From Rhodopirellula europaea 6C (lineage in GTDB: Bacteria > Planctomycetota > Planctomycetia > Pirellulales > Pirellulaceae), in assembly GCF_000338295.1 (NCBI RefSeq), contig NZ_ANMO01000074.1:1-58446 (forward strand): a DNA stretch of 58,446 bases, written 5' to 3'. Shown here in pieces: positions 9,651-18,874 of the stretch. The notes under the pieces are model-generated. The model had not been told where the DNA came from, searched no databases, and saw nothing but the letters and a program-made list of their open reading frames with translations. The first letter of the stretch is position 1; each line of letters opens with the position of its first letter. The position numbers and the translations under genes are program-made.

Positions 9651-10427
9651 ATGACGAAATTGCTTTTCGCAAACACCCTGGCTCCCAACAAGTTGACGAC
9701 GATTGCATTTTGCCTCGCAATGGCTTTGGCCAATGTCGTCTCCGTTCGCGCCGAATCGCCCGTCACCGCACCCGCCGAAAGCGGTTTGACTTCAATCTTC
9801 AACGGCAAAGATCTGACCGGATGGAGCGGCGATGATCGCTTGTGGTCGGTTCGCGATGGCGTCATCCATGGCGAAACCACCCCTGAAAACAAAGCCAACG
9901 GCAACACGTTTCTGATCTGGGAAGACGGCAACACCAAGAACTTCGAAGTTCGCCTGTCGTTCCGTTGCAACGCGACCAACAACTCGGGAATTCAATATCG
10001 ATCCAAGCACATCACCGACAAATCAGCTCGCAACAAATGGGTCGTCCGTGGGTACCAGCACGAACTTCGCAACGAGATGAAGTTCCCCAACATCGCGGGA
10101 TTCATCTACGACGAAGGCGGACGTCGCGGCCGTATTTGCATGGTCGGCGAAAAGGCTGTTTGGAAGGACGGAAAGAAGAAAGTCCTGGAGAACTTCATGG
10201 ATGAAGCCGAGTTCCAAGAGCTGTTTAACTTGGATGGCTGGAACGAAGTCGTCATCATTGGCAAAGGCAACCACATCCAGCACTTTATGAATGGAAAGCT
10301 GATCCTCGACTTCACCGACGAGCAACCTGAGTTGGCATTGCTCGATGGCAAACTGGCGTTGCAACTGCACGCTGGCAAACCAATGTGGGCTGAGTTCAAA
10401 AACATCCGCTTCAAATCATTGGACTGA
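9651..10427 (+). CDS. Secreted DUF1080 protein (3-keto-disaccharide hydrolase-like)
   Basis: A 258-residue exported protein with a signal peptide at about residues 1-34 (ending SVRA). The remainder is a DUF1080 concanavalin/LamG-like domain. Family marks include IFNGKDLTGWSG at residues 49-60, a WSVRDGVIHGE strand, and a C-terminal LQLHAG...EFKNIRFK segment. DUF1080 is very abundant in planctomycetes, and some members hydrolyse 3-keto-glycosides. The ATG at 9651 is chosen because it opens the signal peptide; the frame itself is open from 9513. Five nt separate it from the methyltransferase gene, so they likely share an mRNA. Confidence 0.88.
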   Translation: MTKLLFANTLAPNKLTTIAFCLAMALANVVSVRAESPVTAPAESGLTSIFNGKDLTGWSGDDRLWSVRDGVIHGETTPENKANGNTFLIWEDGNTKNFEVRLSFRCNATNNSGIQYRSKHITDKSARNKWVVRGYQHELRNEMKFPNIAGFIYDEGGRRGRICMVGEKAVWKDGKKKVLENFMDEAEFQELFNLDGWNEVVIIGKGNHIQHFMNGKLILDFTDEQPELALLDGKLALQLHAGKPMWAEFKNIRFKSLD

Positions 10428-10432
10428 AAACG

Positions 10433-11143
10433 ATGACGTTGCAACGCTTTTGCATCGCGATTCTCGCGGTGATTTGTTATGTACCTGCGAACAATTTGCA
10501 GGCACAGAAAACGGTGACTGATTCGATCAATCCAGGCATCAACGATGCTTTCCTGGATCCCGAATTGGACGTCGATGCTTGGTTGCAACGCTTTGAAGTA
10601 GAGAGCCGCGAAGTCTACGCGGCCAAAGACGAGATCGTCGCGGCAATGAAATTGAAGCCCGGCGATCAGGTGGCGGACATTGGCACCGGGACCGGTTTGT
10701 TTGTGGAACCGTTCAGCGATGCCGTCGGAAAAGACGGCTGGGTTTTCGCGATTGATATCGCGCCCAAGTTTGTCCAGCGTGTGAGCCGAATTTCCGAATT
10801 GAAACGTCTCGGCAATGTCACACCCGTGCTCGGATTGCCCGACGACATTTGTCTTCCGCCGAACAGCATCACGGCGGCGTTTGTATGTGATGTTTACCAT
10901 CACTTCGAGTATCCCGCGAATTCGTTGAAGTCGATCTTCGATGCGATGAAGCCCGGTGGGCAACTGGTTGTGATCGACTTCGAGCGAATCGAAGGCAAGT
11001 CCCGAGAATGGACGATGGGTCACGTGCGAGCCGGCAAGGAAACATTCCGCGAAGAGATCGAAGCAGCTGGATTTGTGTTTCGAGAAGAAGTCAAGCTGGA
11101 TGGCTTTGACGAGAATTACTTTCTGCGATTCGGTCGTCCGTAG
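10433..11143 (+). CDS. Class I SAM-dependent methyltransferase with signal peptide
   Basis: A 236-residue protein. Residues 1-24 form a signal peptide ending LQAQ. A class I methyltransferase domain follows, with motif I VADIGTGTGLF at residues 80-90, an acidic AIDIAP strand, FVCDVYHHFEYP, and MKPGGQLVVIDFE. An exported methyltransferase is odd because SAM is cytosolic. Either the leader is a membrane anchor or the protein acts in an unusual compartment. It follows the secreted DUF1080 gene by 5 nt. Confidence 0.82.
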   Translation: MTLQRFCIAILAVICYVPANNLQAQKTVTDSINPGINDAFLDPELDVDAWLQRFEVESREVYAAKDEIVAAMKLKPGDQVADIGTGTGLFVEPFSDAVGKDGWVFAIDIAPKFVQRVSRISELKRLGNVTPVLGLPDDICLPPNSITAAFVCDVYHHFEYPANSLKSIFDAMKPGGQLVVIDFERIEGKSREWTMGHVRAGKETFREEIEAAGFVFREEVKLDGFDENYFLRFGRP

Positions 11144-11282
11144 TTCGGTCGAAAGTTCTCACCGTCTCCTTTTCGTGCCAACACAACACTTTGGATGTCG
11201 AAGTGGGGTAAGCTAGACACCTGCGGAACTCGGTGCATCCCACCATCCGCGGTTTGTTGGCACTTTCAATGAGGATGAAGGT

Positions 11283-14200
11283 TTGACTTCCGAATCGGAC
11301 CTTCCAGACGCGACTCAGCCTGGCAAGACTCAGCCTCCCTCGGAGACGTCGCAGGTTGATGCGACCATCGCGTCGGGCAAGGCGTTGCCCAAGATGGAAA
11401 CTCCAGATTGGATTGGGAGATATCGGGTCGTTCGACGGATTGGCAGCGGTGGCTTTGGTTCGGTGTTCCAAGCCAAAGATGAGTCGCTCAATCGCGACGT
11501 TGCAATCAAAGTTCCGTTGCGGTCGTTGGAAGACGCCAGCGATGAATTTCAGTGGTCATCTGAAGCACGGATGGTCGCGAAGTTGGATCACCCCAATATC
11601 GTTCCGGTTTATGATGTAGGTAAATCGGACCAATTTCCGTTCTTTGTCGTCTCGCGATTCATCCAGGGCGTCGATCTTCGGGAGCGAATCCTTCGAACGA
11701 AGCCAACGCTGGAAGACGGTCTGATTTGGACCGCATCCATTGCCGATGCTTTGGACCACGCCCATTCGAACGGTTTGGTGCACCGCGATGTCAAACCAAG
11801 CAACATCCTGATCGACACGCAGGATCGGGCTTGGTTGACGGATTTTGGGCTGGCGATGAGTGACGACGCCCCGCGTCCGACCCGAGCTGGGGTACTGATC
11901 GGAACCTATTCCTACATGAGTCCAGAGCAGGCTCGCGGTGAGGGGCACCTCGTCGACGGTCGCGCCGACATTTTCGCGTTGGGGATTGTGCTGTATGAAC
12001 TGCTGGTTGGTCGCCGGCCATTCGGTGGTGGATCGAGCCAACAATTGTTGCAAGACATCGTTCGTGCCGAGCCAACGCCGCTTCGGCAGTTCAACCCGCA
12101 ACTGCCGGTCGAGCTCGAACGCATCTGTTTGAAGGCATTGGCCCAACGGGTGTCGGATCGTTATCCCAACGCCGCTGCGATGGCTGCCGATCTTCGCACG
12201 TTTCAGCTGGATGAAACCACAATTGACCACACCGATGATCTATCGGCTGAGTTTGTGTCGGCTGCCGATCAGTGGGCACCGCCCGGCGTTCAGGCAAATG
12301 CGAAGGGAGATGATTCAGAATCTCGCGTCATCCCAAAAGGTCTGCGAGCGTTTGATCGACACGACCGTCGGTTCTTTTTGCAATTGGTTCCGGGTGCCCG
12401 AGACGCGCAGGGAGTTCCCGAAGTTCTGCGCCAGCTCAAAATTCGAATCGATGCTCGCGAAGCCGAAGATGCTTTTCGCGTCGCATTGATCTATGGGCCG
12501 TCTGGTTCGGGAAAGTCTTCGCTGATGCAGGCTGGATTGGTTCCGCTCTTGGACCCATCGGTCGAAGTCGTCCTCGTGGAAGCCAATGCGAAGCACACCG
12601 AATCACGGCTGCTCTCGGCTCTCCAGAAGCTGGACTCGAGCACGGCGGCTGAGTCAACGCTCATCGGCGCAATGTCGTCGTTGCGAAAAAAAGGCGTTAG
12701 CGGCGGCAAGAAAGTGTTGGTCATCGTGGACCAATTCGAACAATGGTTGCACGCCCATCCAAAAATTCGAGACGAGGTGCTTGTCGATGCAATCCGGCAG
12801 TGTGACGGAGCCAACGTGCAATGCATGCTGTTGATCCGAGACGACTTTTGGATGCCTGCCACTCAGTTCTTTCACGAATTGGATTTGCGACTGGTTCAAG
12901 ACGTCAACTGCATCGCGGTGGATCGTTTCGACTTGCGTCACGCACGCTATGTCTTGACCGAATTTGGTCGAGCGTATGGTTGCCTGCCCAATGATTTGAG
13001 TCGAATCACGAACGAGCAAAAAAAGTTCATCGATTCCATCGTCGACGCCGTTCAAGAAAGTGGGAAGGTCATCTCAATTCATTTAGCCGTTTTGGCGCAA
13101 ATGTTGAAGGGACGCGAATGGAATTTGAAGACGCTGGCGGAATTTGGTGGCACCGAAGGCATCGACATCGGGTATCTGCAATCAACGTTTGAAGGATCAA
13201 ACGCATCGCCGCACCATCGTCGTCTGCGTGATCCCGCGAAAGCAGTTTTGGCTGAATTGCTGCCTGATCGCGGCATGAAGATCAAAGGGCAAATGAAAGA
13301 CATTGACCGGATTCAGCAGGTTGCATCGCTGGATGATGAAACTTTTGAAGAGTTGATCGAAGCTCTTGATGGAGAGCTTCGATTGATCACACCAACGGCG
13401 GCAATGGATGGCGTTGAATCGGATTCGACCCTGCGATGCTATCAACTGACACACGACTTCTTGGTGGAACCCATTCGTGATTGGTTGACTCAGAGTGATC
13501 GTCAAACCGTTCGAGGCCGGGCTCGACTTCGTTTGAACGATCTCACCGAGTACTGGAAGAGCAATCGTGAAAACCGATTCTTGCCCAGCGGTTTGGAATA
13601 CCTTCGTTTTCTCGCGTTAACGCAGGCCGCTCAACGGACTGGAGACCAGTCCAAACTCATGGCCGCGTCGGCTCGCTATCACGGAACACGTTGGGCGATC
13701 GCCGCAATCGTTCTGTTGATCGCGGGATTGGCCGCCGCAGCGATCAACAAGGACATGTCCAATCGTTTGGCAAAACAACAAACGGATTCAACAGTGTCTC
13801 GTTTGTTGGCAGCCGACATGGAAATGATGCCGAATGTGATCAACACCATTCAATCGATGCGAGACGAGACGCATCCTCGTTTGAAAGCGGTTCTGGAGGA
13901 TTCGAACAAGACACCGCGAGAGGTTCTGGCGGCGAGACTGGCGTTGGTGCAGGACGACCCCGCGCAGGTCAAACCATTGGTCGATGCGATCCCACAATCA
14001 GGACCTGACACGCTGGGTGTGATCGCCGAACGGCTTCGACTGCACTCCGAAACCGCGAAAGAGATGCTTTGGTCGCGATATCAATCTCAGGTGTTGGACG
14101 AAGACCAACAACTGCGATTTGCGTGGATGCTGTCACAGTTGGACGCCGAGAACTCGCAGTGGAAACTTCATGCCCCGCGGTTGGTGGAAGCCATCGTGAA

Positions 14201-16718
14201 CCAGAACCCAACGCGAGTTGGTGAGCTCACGCCGGGCTTCACCAAAATCGCCCAGCACATCGTTCAGCCCGCTTCGGAATATTTTGGTCCATCAACTGAT
14301 GGTGACCCATCCGAACAAGACAGAGACGTTCGATTGAATGCGGCGTTTTTGATCTCGAAATGCATCGAGCCGCTCGATCCCATCCTGAAGGACCTGCTCG
14401 TCGTCGCAGAGAAGGACGAATTTGAATTGCTGTTGTCAGTAGCAATGCAGAGCCCAGGTTACGTCTCGCAATCGCTCAACGATGAATTGATGCTGGAGGC
14501 CAAGCCAAAGTGGATCGACGAGACTCCACGCGAATCATTCAAGGAAGTTGGGACGGAACTGACCAATCAGATCCAGTCGCTGGACGGGTTTGTCACCCAA
14601 GATTTCGCAATGATTCAAAAGTGTCAACTCGATGATTTTGAGGAGATCGCTCGATCCTTGCAGCGCAGTTCGTATCGACCTGAATGCATTCGCGTTTACG
14701 CGATGGAGGGTCAACCGTATTTGGCTGCCGCCTTTAAACGAGATGGGCTGGACTGGAAATTCACTCCCGGTGTTGACCGAGAATCGATCGATACACTCCA
14801 GCAGGCAATGCGTGACGACTTGTACTTTCCCTGCGACGTGACTGCCATCCCAGCTGACCTGACGTCCGGTGAGACTGAAGAATCAGATGCACTTCAGAAA
14901 TACGGGGTTCTTTGGACGGAATTGCCACACGACACGATTGACGCGAAAATCTACTTGGAACTTGCTGATTCAGAGCATCAATCGAAGGGATGGGGGCCTC
15001 TCATCCAAGGTGGTTTTGTGCCGAAGTCCAATCTGAAGCGGCGTGATTCCAGCGGAAACGATCGATACAGTTCCGTTCGTCATCGATTGGTGTCGTCTCC
15101 GATGGCCGAGGATACCTGGAACGACAGTCCCTACCATTTTCAATCGCGGTTGCAGCTTGAAAAGTATCAAACCGATATTCGTTTGAATCCGCCCGGCGAA
15201 TTCGACGAAGACACGATCAGTTATTCGGGAGTTTGGTGGAATGGTTGGACCCATGAGTCACGGACCCTCAATCGATTGCCATCGGGCGAACATCTAGCGA
15301 AATCGAAAGAATTGGCTGCAGACGGGTTTCGACTGACCAGTTTGTCATTGGTGGAAGATGGCGACGAGACCGTTGCAGCGTCTGTCTGGAGCCGTCCGAT
15401 TGTTTCCGACGAGCAAAAAGACCATGTTGCCAGTCGGAAAGCCAATGCCATTGTGGCGCTCACGCGGCTGGGATCTGCCAGCCACCTTTGGAAAGCACTT
15501 GAGAGTTCAAGCGATCCTCGGTTGCGATCCTTCTTGATCGATCGGATGGCATCATTGAGTGTGCCGCCGTCCTTGTTGTTGGAACAACTTCGCACCGAAT
15601 CCAACATGTCCCGTCGCGTTGCATTGATCGCTGCGTTGGCTCGTTACCGACCGGAACAGTTGCCTGCGGACGAGTTGCAAACGCTGCGAGCAATGATCGA
15701 GGACTGGGGGACGAAACATCCAAACGCGTCGCTGCATTCTATCTGTCGCTACCTGACCAATCGGTGGGGCTGGGACGCTGTCACTGAGAGGATCGATCTG
15801 GCAGATTCACCACAAGTTGAATTGCAGTCGGGGGAAGTGAAGTCCGGCGATGGCGAGTTCGGACCGATTTGGAATCGGAATGGACAAGGTCAGACGATGA
15901 TCCATCTTCGCGGACCTGTTGACTTTGTGATGGGATCGCCCGGGCACGAATTGTTTCGGGATCATTCGTTGGAATTCCCCATCCAGACAAAAATCCCGCG
16001 ATCATTTGCGATTTCGGATTCGGAAGTGACCCTGGAGCAATTCCGTCGCTTTGATCCAGATACAGGTTATGCCACTCAGTACACGACGCAGCCGGATTGT
16101 CCGATGACGTCGGTTGGATGGTTTAGTGCGATCAAATATTGTCGCTGGTTGAGCGAGCAGGAACACATTCCGGAGTGGGAGATGTGTTACCCATCGATCG
16201 AGGAGATTGAACGCGACTATCAATCACCCGAAGGAATCAAGCGACCAAAGAACTTCCTAGAACGCACCGGGTATCGGCTGCCGACGGAAGCCGAGTGGGA
16301 ATTTGCATGCAGAGCGGGAACAAACACGCCGCGTTACTACGGGTACGATCCCGAGTTGTTACCGCAATACGCTTGGACGACGGAGAGCTCTGCTCAGTCA
16401 GCTCAGGTTCTGTTCCGACCGGTGCGGCAGTTGCTTCCCAACTCGTTTGGCTTGTTCGATACGCTCGGCAATGTGATGGAGTGGTGCGAAACACATGATT
16501 CATCGCGCCGTCATGACAAACGGATGATTGTCGACAATAGCGATGGTCTAATTGACAACCAATCTGCTTATCGAGTCGCTCGAGGCAGTGCCGTTTTCTA
16601 CATTCCAACAACGATGCGATCGGCCAAACGAGAACAAGAAAAGCTTTACACGTATCATCCCTATCTTGGGTTTCGTGTCGCTCGGACGTTGAAGGTAGAA
16701 GAAGCCGAGGCCGAGTGA
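11283..16718 (+). CDS. Ser/Thr protein kinase - STAND NTPase - FGE-like giant protein
   Basis: A protein of 1811 residues. The Hanks kinase spans about 47-310: glycine loop GSGGFGSV (54-61), Lys76, HRDVKPSN (168-175), DFG (187-189), and it looks active. A STAND/AAA-type NTPase follows, with P-loop YGPSGSGKSS (404-413) and Walker B VLVIVDQFEQ (478-487). A single membrane segment lies near 805-822. A long unassigned region follows, then a formylglycine-generating-enzyme (SUMF1-like) domain from about 1540. The FGE core GYRLPTEAEWEFACRAG is present. However, the usual RGGSW and following Cys are replaced by RGSAV and MRSA, so catalysis looks lost. The start is TTG with GAGGA 7 nt upstream. It is probably a membrane-anchored signalling receptor. 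Confidence 0.88.
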   Translation: MTSESDLPDATQPGKTQPPSETSQVDATIASGKALPKMETPDWIGRYRVVRRIGSGGFGSVFQAKDESLNRDVAIKVPLRSLEDASDEFQWSSEARMVAKLDHPNIVPVYDVGKSDQFPFFVVSRFIQGVDLRERILRTKPTLEDGLIWTASIADALDHAHSNGLVHRDVKPSNILIDTQDRAWLTDFGLAMSDDAPRPTRAGVLIGTYSYMSPEQARGEGHLVDGRADIFALGIVLYELLVGRRPFGGGSSQQLLQDIVRAEPTPLRQFNPQLPVELERICLKALAQRVSDRYPNAAAMAADLRTFQLDETTIDHTDDLSAEFVSAADQWAPPGVQANAKGDDSESRVIPKGLRAFDRHDRRFFLQLVPGARDAQGVPEVLRQLKIRIDAREAEDAFRVALIYGPSGSGKSSLMQAGLVPLLDPSVEVVLVEANAKHTESRLLSALQKLDSSTAAESTLIGAMSSLRKKGVSGGKKVLVIVDQFEQWLHAHPKIRDEVLVDAIRQCDGANVQCMLLIRDDFWMPATQFFHELDLRLVQDVNCIAVDRFDLRHARYVLTEFGRAYGCLPNDLSRITNEQKKFIDSIVDAVQESGKVISIHLAVLAQMLKGREWNLKTLAEFGGTEGIDIGYLQSTFEGSNASPHHRRLRDPAKAVLAELLPDRGMKIKGQMKDIDRIQQVASLDDETFEELIEALDGELRLITPTAAMDGVESDSTLRCYQLTHDFLVEPIRDWLTQSDRQTVRGRARLRLNDLTEYWKSNRENRFLPSGLEYLRFLALTQAAQRTGDQSKLMAASARYHGTRWAIAAIVLLIAGLAAAAINKDMSNRLAKQQTDSTVSRLLAADMEMMPNVINTIQSMRDETHPRLKAVLEDSNKTPREVLAARLALVQDDPAQVKPLVDAIPQSGPDTLGVIAERLRLHSETAKEMLWSRYQSQVLDEDQQLRFAWMLSQLDAENSQWKLHAPRLVEAIVNQNPTRVGELTPGFTKIAQHIVQPASEYFGPSTDGDPSEQDRDVRLNAAFLISKCIEPLDPILKDLLVVAEKDEFELLLSVAMQSPGYVSQSLNDELMLEAKPKWIDETPRESFKEVGTELTNQIQSLDGFVTQDFAMIQKCQLDDFEEIARSLQRSSYRPECIRVYAMEGQPYLAAAFKRDGLDWKFTPGVDRESIDTLQQAMRDDLYFPCDVTAIPADLTSGETEESDALQKYGVLWTELPHDTIDAKIYLELADSEHQSKGWGPLIQGGFVPKSNLKRRDSSGNDRYSSVRHRLVSSPMAEDTWNDSPYHFQSRLQLEKYQTDIRLNPPGEFDEDTISYSGVWWNGWTHESRTLNRLPSGEHLAKSKELAADGFRLTSLSLVEDGDETVAASVWSRPIVSDEQKDHVASRKANAIVALTRLGSASHLWKALESSSDPRLRSFLIDRMASLSVPPSLLLEQLRTESNMSRRVALIAALARYRPEQLPADELQTLRAMIEDWGTKHPNASLHSICRYLTNRWGWDAVTERIDLADSPQVELQSGEVKSGDGEFGPIWNRNGQGQTMIHLRGPVDFVMGSPGHELFRDHSLEFPIQTKIPRSFAISDSEVTLEQFRRFDPDTGYATQYTTQPDCPMTSVGWFSAIKYCRWLSEQEHIPEWEMCYPSIEEIERDYQSPEGIKRPKNFLERTGYRLPTEAEWEFACRAGTNTPRYYGYDPELLPQYAWTTESSAQSAQVLFRPVRQLLPNSFGLFDTLGNVMEWCETHDSSRRHDKRMIVDNSDGLIDNQSAYRVARGSAVFYIPTTMRSAKREQEKLYTYHPYLGFRVARTLKVEEAEAE

Positions 16719-18236
16719 TCACGGCTGAATGCGTTTCAATTCGTCCCACTCGCCATTTGGCTTTTGTTGGTAGACCGATCCTTTGTCCGTGATCACTTGG
16801 ATTTTGTCGTTGATCGTACGCAGGTCGACCGGTTTCAAGTTGTTTCGTGGTAGTGGGACGTTCAACCAATTCGCAGACGCGGATTCGTATTTGTAGAGCG
16901 TTTGATTGTCTGTCAATACATGAAGGGCTTGCGATTTCGCAGCGGCCATCATGCACACCTTTTCGTTGTCCAGTGGCGATCGACTGAGATGCGACCAGCT
17001 CACACCAGACAGGTCATCGTTCATTTGGTAGACGGTTTGGTCACGAGCAAGAAGGAACAGGTTTTTGTTATTGCACGCCAAGCCGTCGACTTTCCACGAG
17101 GCCGGCGAGATGATTTGGTTGCCTTCGTAAACTTTTCGGTCGTTTTTCAATGAAAAGTGACGCCAGACAATCGGTGGTCGCTGAACGAACGGATTGGCTG
17201 GATTGTCGCTATCTTGATCGGCCATCCAGGCATCGAAGGGGGCACTTTTCTTGACCTTCAACACGTGAGCTTCCGCGCACCAATTGTTTTGGTCGATCGT
17301 CGTGAAGTTGTCGTAAGATGCCCAGCAGTACCCTTGGTCTTTCCATTGCGTACCCCACGAATTCATTAGCAGCAGCGACTGCTTTTGATTGTCGTAGCCG
17401 ACGGCCGTGACAGCGTGGTGGTTCACATCGTCCGATGAGTCGTTGGTCCAAACATAGGGAGAGGACAACGCCGCGTCGTCGCGAAAATCGGCCTTCATTC
17501 GAACGACTAGGACAACCGGATATCCTTCGTACAAGTACAACTTGATATCGTTCAGGTTGCGTGCCCGGGCGTTGTCCAGCAATTTGAAGGTGTTGGCTTC
17601 GACGACGGCGTTGGATGAGATCGGCCCGTTTGGTGTGTCCAGATTTGCTCGGGATGCGCAACCGTTCAGCTTCAAGAAATTGACGGCTTGAAGGATGGTC
17701 AAGCCACCGCCGTTGCTGGAGAGATTGTCGTAGACGTACTTGGGGCTGAATTGGTCGCTGGCAAACGTTGGCTTGCGTCGACGTTCTTGGCCGATTTGAC
17801 AGGAGTAGGCTGAATAGGCGACGGCCCATGCCACGCAATCGTTCTGAGATTGCTTTCCCGGAGTTGGAAGATAGTCGCGTAGGTCGACTTGGTCGGGCAA
17901 CTCAATGGAATCGTCCGGTCCCCAGTTTTGATCGATCCCAGGTGCTGCGCTGTACATCGCGTCTGCTTGGGGGAGCATCAATAGGGGACCGTCGCCCGGC
18001 GGAACGTCCGGCAAAGGTGCGACGTCGCTGAGCCCGCCCGCTTGGCTGACGGCTTCGGGTGACTCCGTCGTGGGAGCCAACGTCGCTCGAGAAACGGCTC
18101 TCGTCGGGATTTGGTCGTAGACGTCCTCGGGTATCAGCAGCACACCGGAATTGGTTTCGGCTTGAGCGGCTAAATCAAGTTGGCAGAATGAACTGTAGGC
18201 CAATGCGAGGCAGACCAACCAGAGACGCAGACGCAT
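16719..18236 (-). CDS. Exported papain-like (C1A) cysteine peptidase with repeat tail
   Basis: A 505-residue protein with a signal peptide (about 1-24) and a Pro-rich linker. A papain-fold domain follows from about residue 117. The catalytic Cys134 lies in QNDCVAWAVAY, the His in VNHHAVTAVGYD, and the Asn in MNSWGTQWKDQGY. After about residue 335 comes a region with repeated VYxxN/WxxLS-like blades, resembling a tectonin/beta-propeller binding module. The Gln that normally sits 6 residues before Cys is one residue closer. It meets the kinase gene tail to tail with no spacer. A role in extracellular or periplasmic proteolysis is likely. Confidence 0.82.
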   Translation of the reverse strand: MRLRLWLVCLALAYSSFCQLDLAAQAETNSGVLLIPEDVYDQIPTRAVSRATLAPTTESPEAVSQAGGLSDVAPLPDVPPGDGPLLMLPQADAMYSAAPGIDQNWGPDDSIELPDQVDLRDYLPTPGKQSQNDCVAWAVAYSAYSCQIGQERRRKPTFASDQFSPKYVYDNLSSNGGGLTILQAVNFLKLNGCASRANLDTPNGPISSNAVVEANTFKLLDNARARNLNDIKLYLYEGYPVVLVVRMKADFRDDAALSSPYVWTNDSSDDVNHHAVTAVGYDNQKQSLLLMNSWGTQWKDQGYCWASYDNFTTIDQNNWCAEAHVLKVKKSAPFDAWMADQDSDNPANPFVQRPPIVWRHFSLKNDRKVYEGNQIISPASWKVDGLACNNKNLFLLARDQTVYQMNDDLSGVSWSHLSRSPLDNEKVCMMAAAKSQALHVLTDNQTLYKYESASANWLNVPLPRNNLKPVDLRTINDKIQVITDKGSVYQQKPNGEWDELKRIQP

Positions 18237-18394
18237 GAGTTCACCAAAATGAAGATCGGCGGAAAGAATCGAAAAACGTTCGCGCGTTCTTGTTCAACAC
18301 GTGCTTGGAAACTTGCACGCGGTGTCGAAAAGGAATAGCCTTCCATGTCAGTGGGGCTAGCGAACCGTCCATCAGTATCTTACCCGAGGCCAAC

Positions 18395-18865
18395 ATGATG
18401 AGTAAAAGTCCCACGCAACTTCGCGCCATGGCTTTGTCTGGCACGATTTCTATTCCGCCTCGGTTTCCTGAGCTCGCCACCATCTCGTTTGAAACGTGTG
18501 ACGATGGCACTCATCCGATGCTGGTCGTAGCTCATCAAAAGTTGTCGCCAAAGCTTTCGATCAAGCGGACCTTCTTTCCGCTCGATGTGAAGTCTTTGTT
18601 CGTGCCCAAGTCGACGACGGATGTTGATTTCGAAAAAGGAGAGTGGTTCGAAGGCGTGCAGCTCGGACAGAAAGCCAATTTGATGTTGGATCGCACGAAG
18701 GTGGAAGGCATTCTTTTTGTTCGAGAGCAGGCGCAGTCACTGCTTGAAATGGAAGCTGGCATGACGGCGGCGGAAAGCGCTGAGTTTTATCCACCGCTTC
18801 CGGAGGATCGGTCGGTCAACCACTACAACATGGATCCGCCAGGGAACACGGCTGGTTGTCATTGA
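18395..18865 (+). CDS. Hypothetical protein next to glycosyltransferases
   Basis: A 156-residue protein I do not recognise. It has no signal peptide or membrane segment. It has a charged middle and ends in a Pro/Asn-rich tail (HYNMDPPGNTAGCH). The frame is open from 18290, but the tandem ATGs at 18395/18398 are preferred because GAGG lies just upstream. Nine nt separate it from the two-domain glycosyltransferase, so it is probably the first gene of that operon and may assist it. Confidence 0.6.
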   Translation: MMSKSPTQLRAMALSGTISIPPRFPELATISFETCDDGTHPMLVVAHQKLSPKLSIKRTFFPLDVKSLFVPKSTTDVDFEKGEWFEGVQLGQKANLMLDRTKVEGILFVREQAQSLLEMEAGMTAAESAEFYPPLPEDRSVNHYNMDPPGNTAGCH

Positions 18866-18874
18866 GGCGGATAA

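Noticed and set aside
10106-11023. 305-codon minus-strand frame
   Set aside because: It is antisense to the DUF1080 and methyltransferase genes and looks like a codon-bias shadow.
15880-16718. FGE-like C-terminus as a diversity-generating retroelement target
   Set aside because: No reverse transcriptase or template repeat is in the window, so there is no support.
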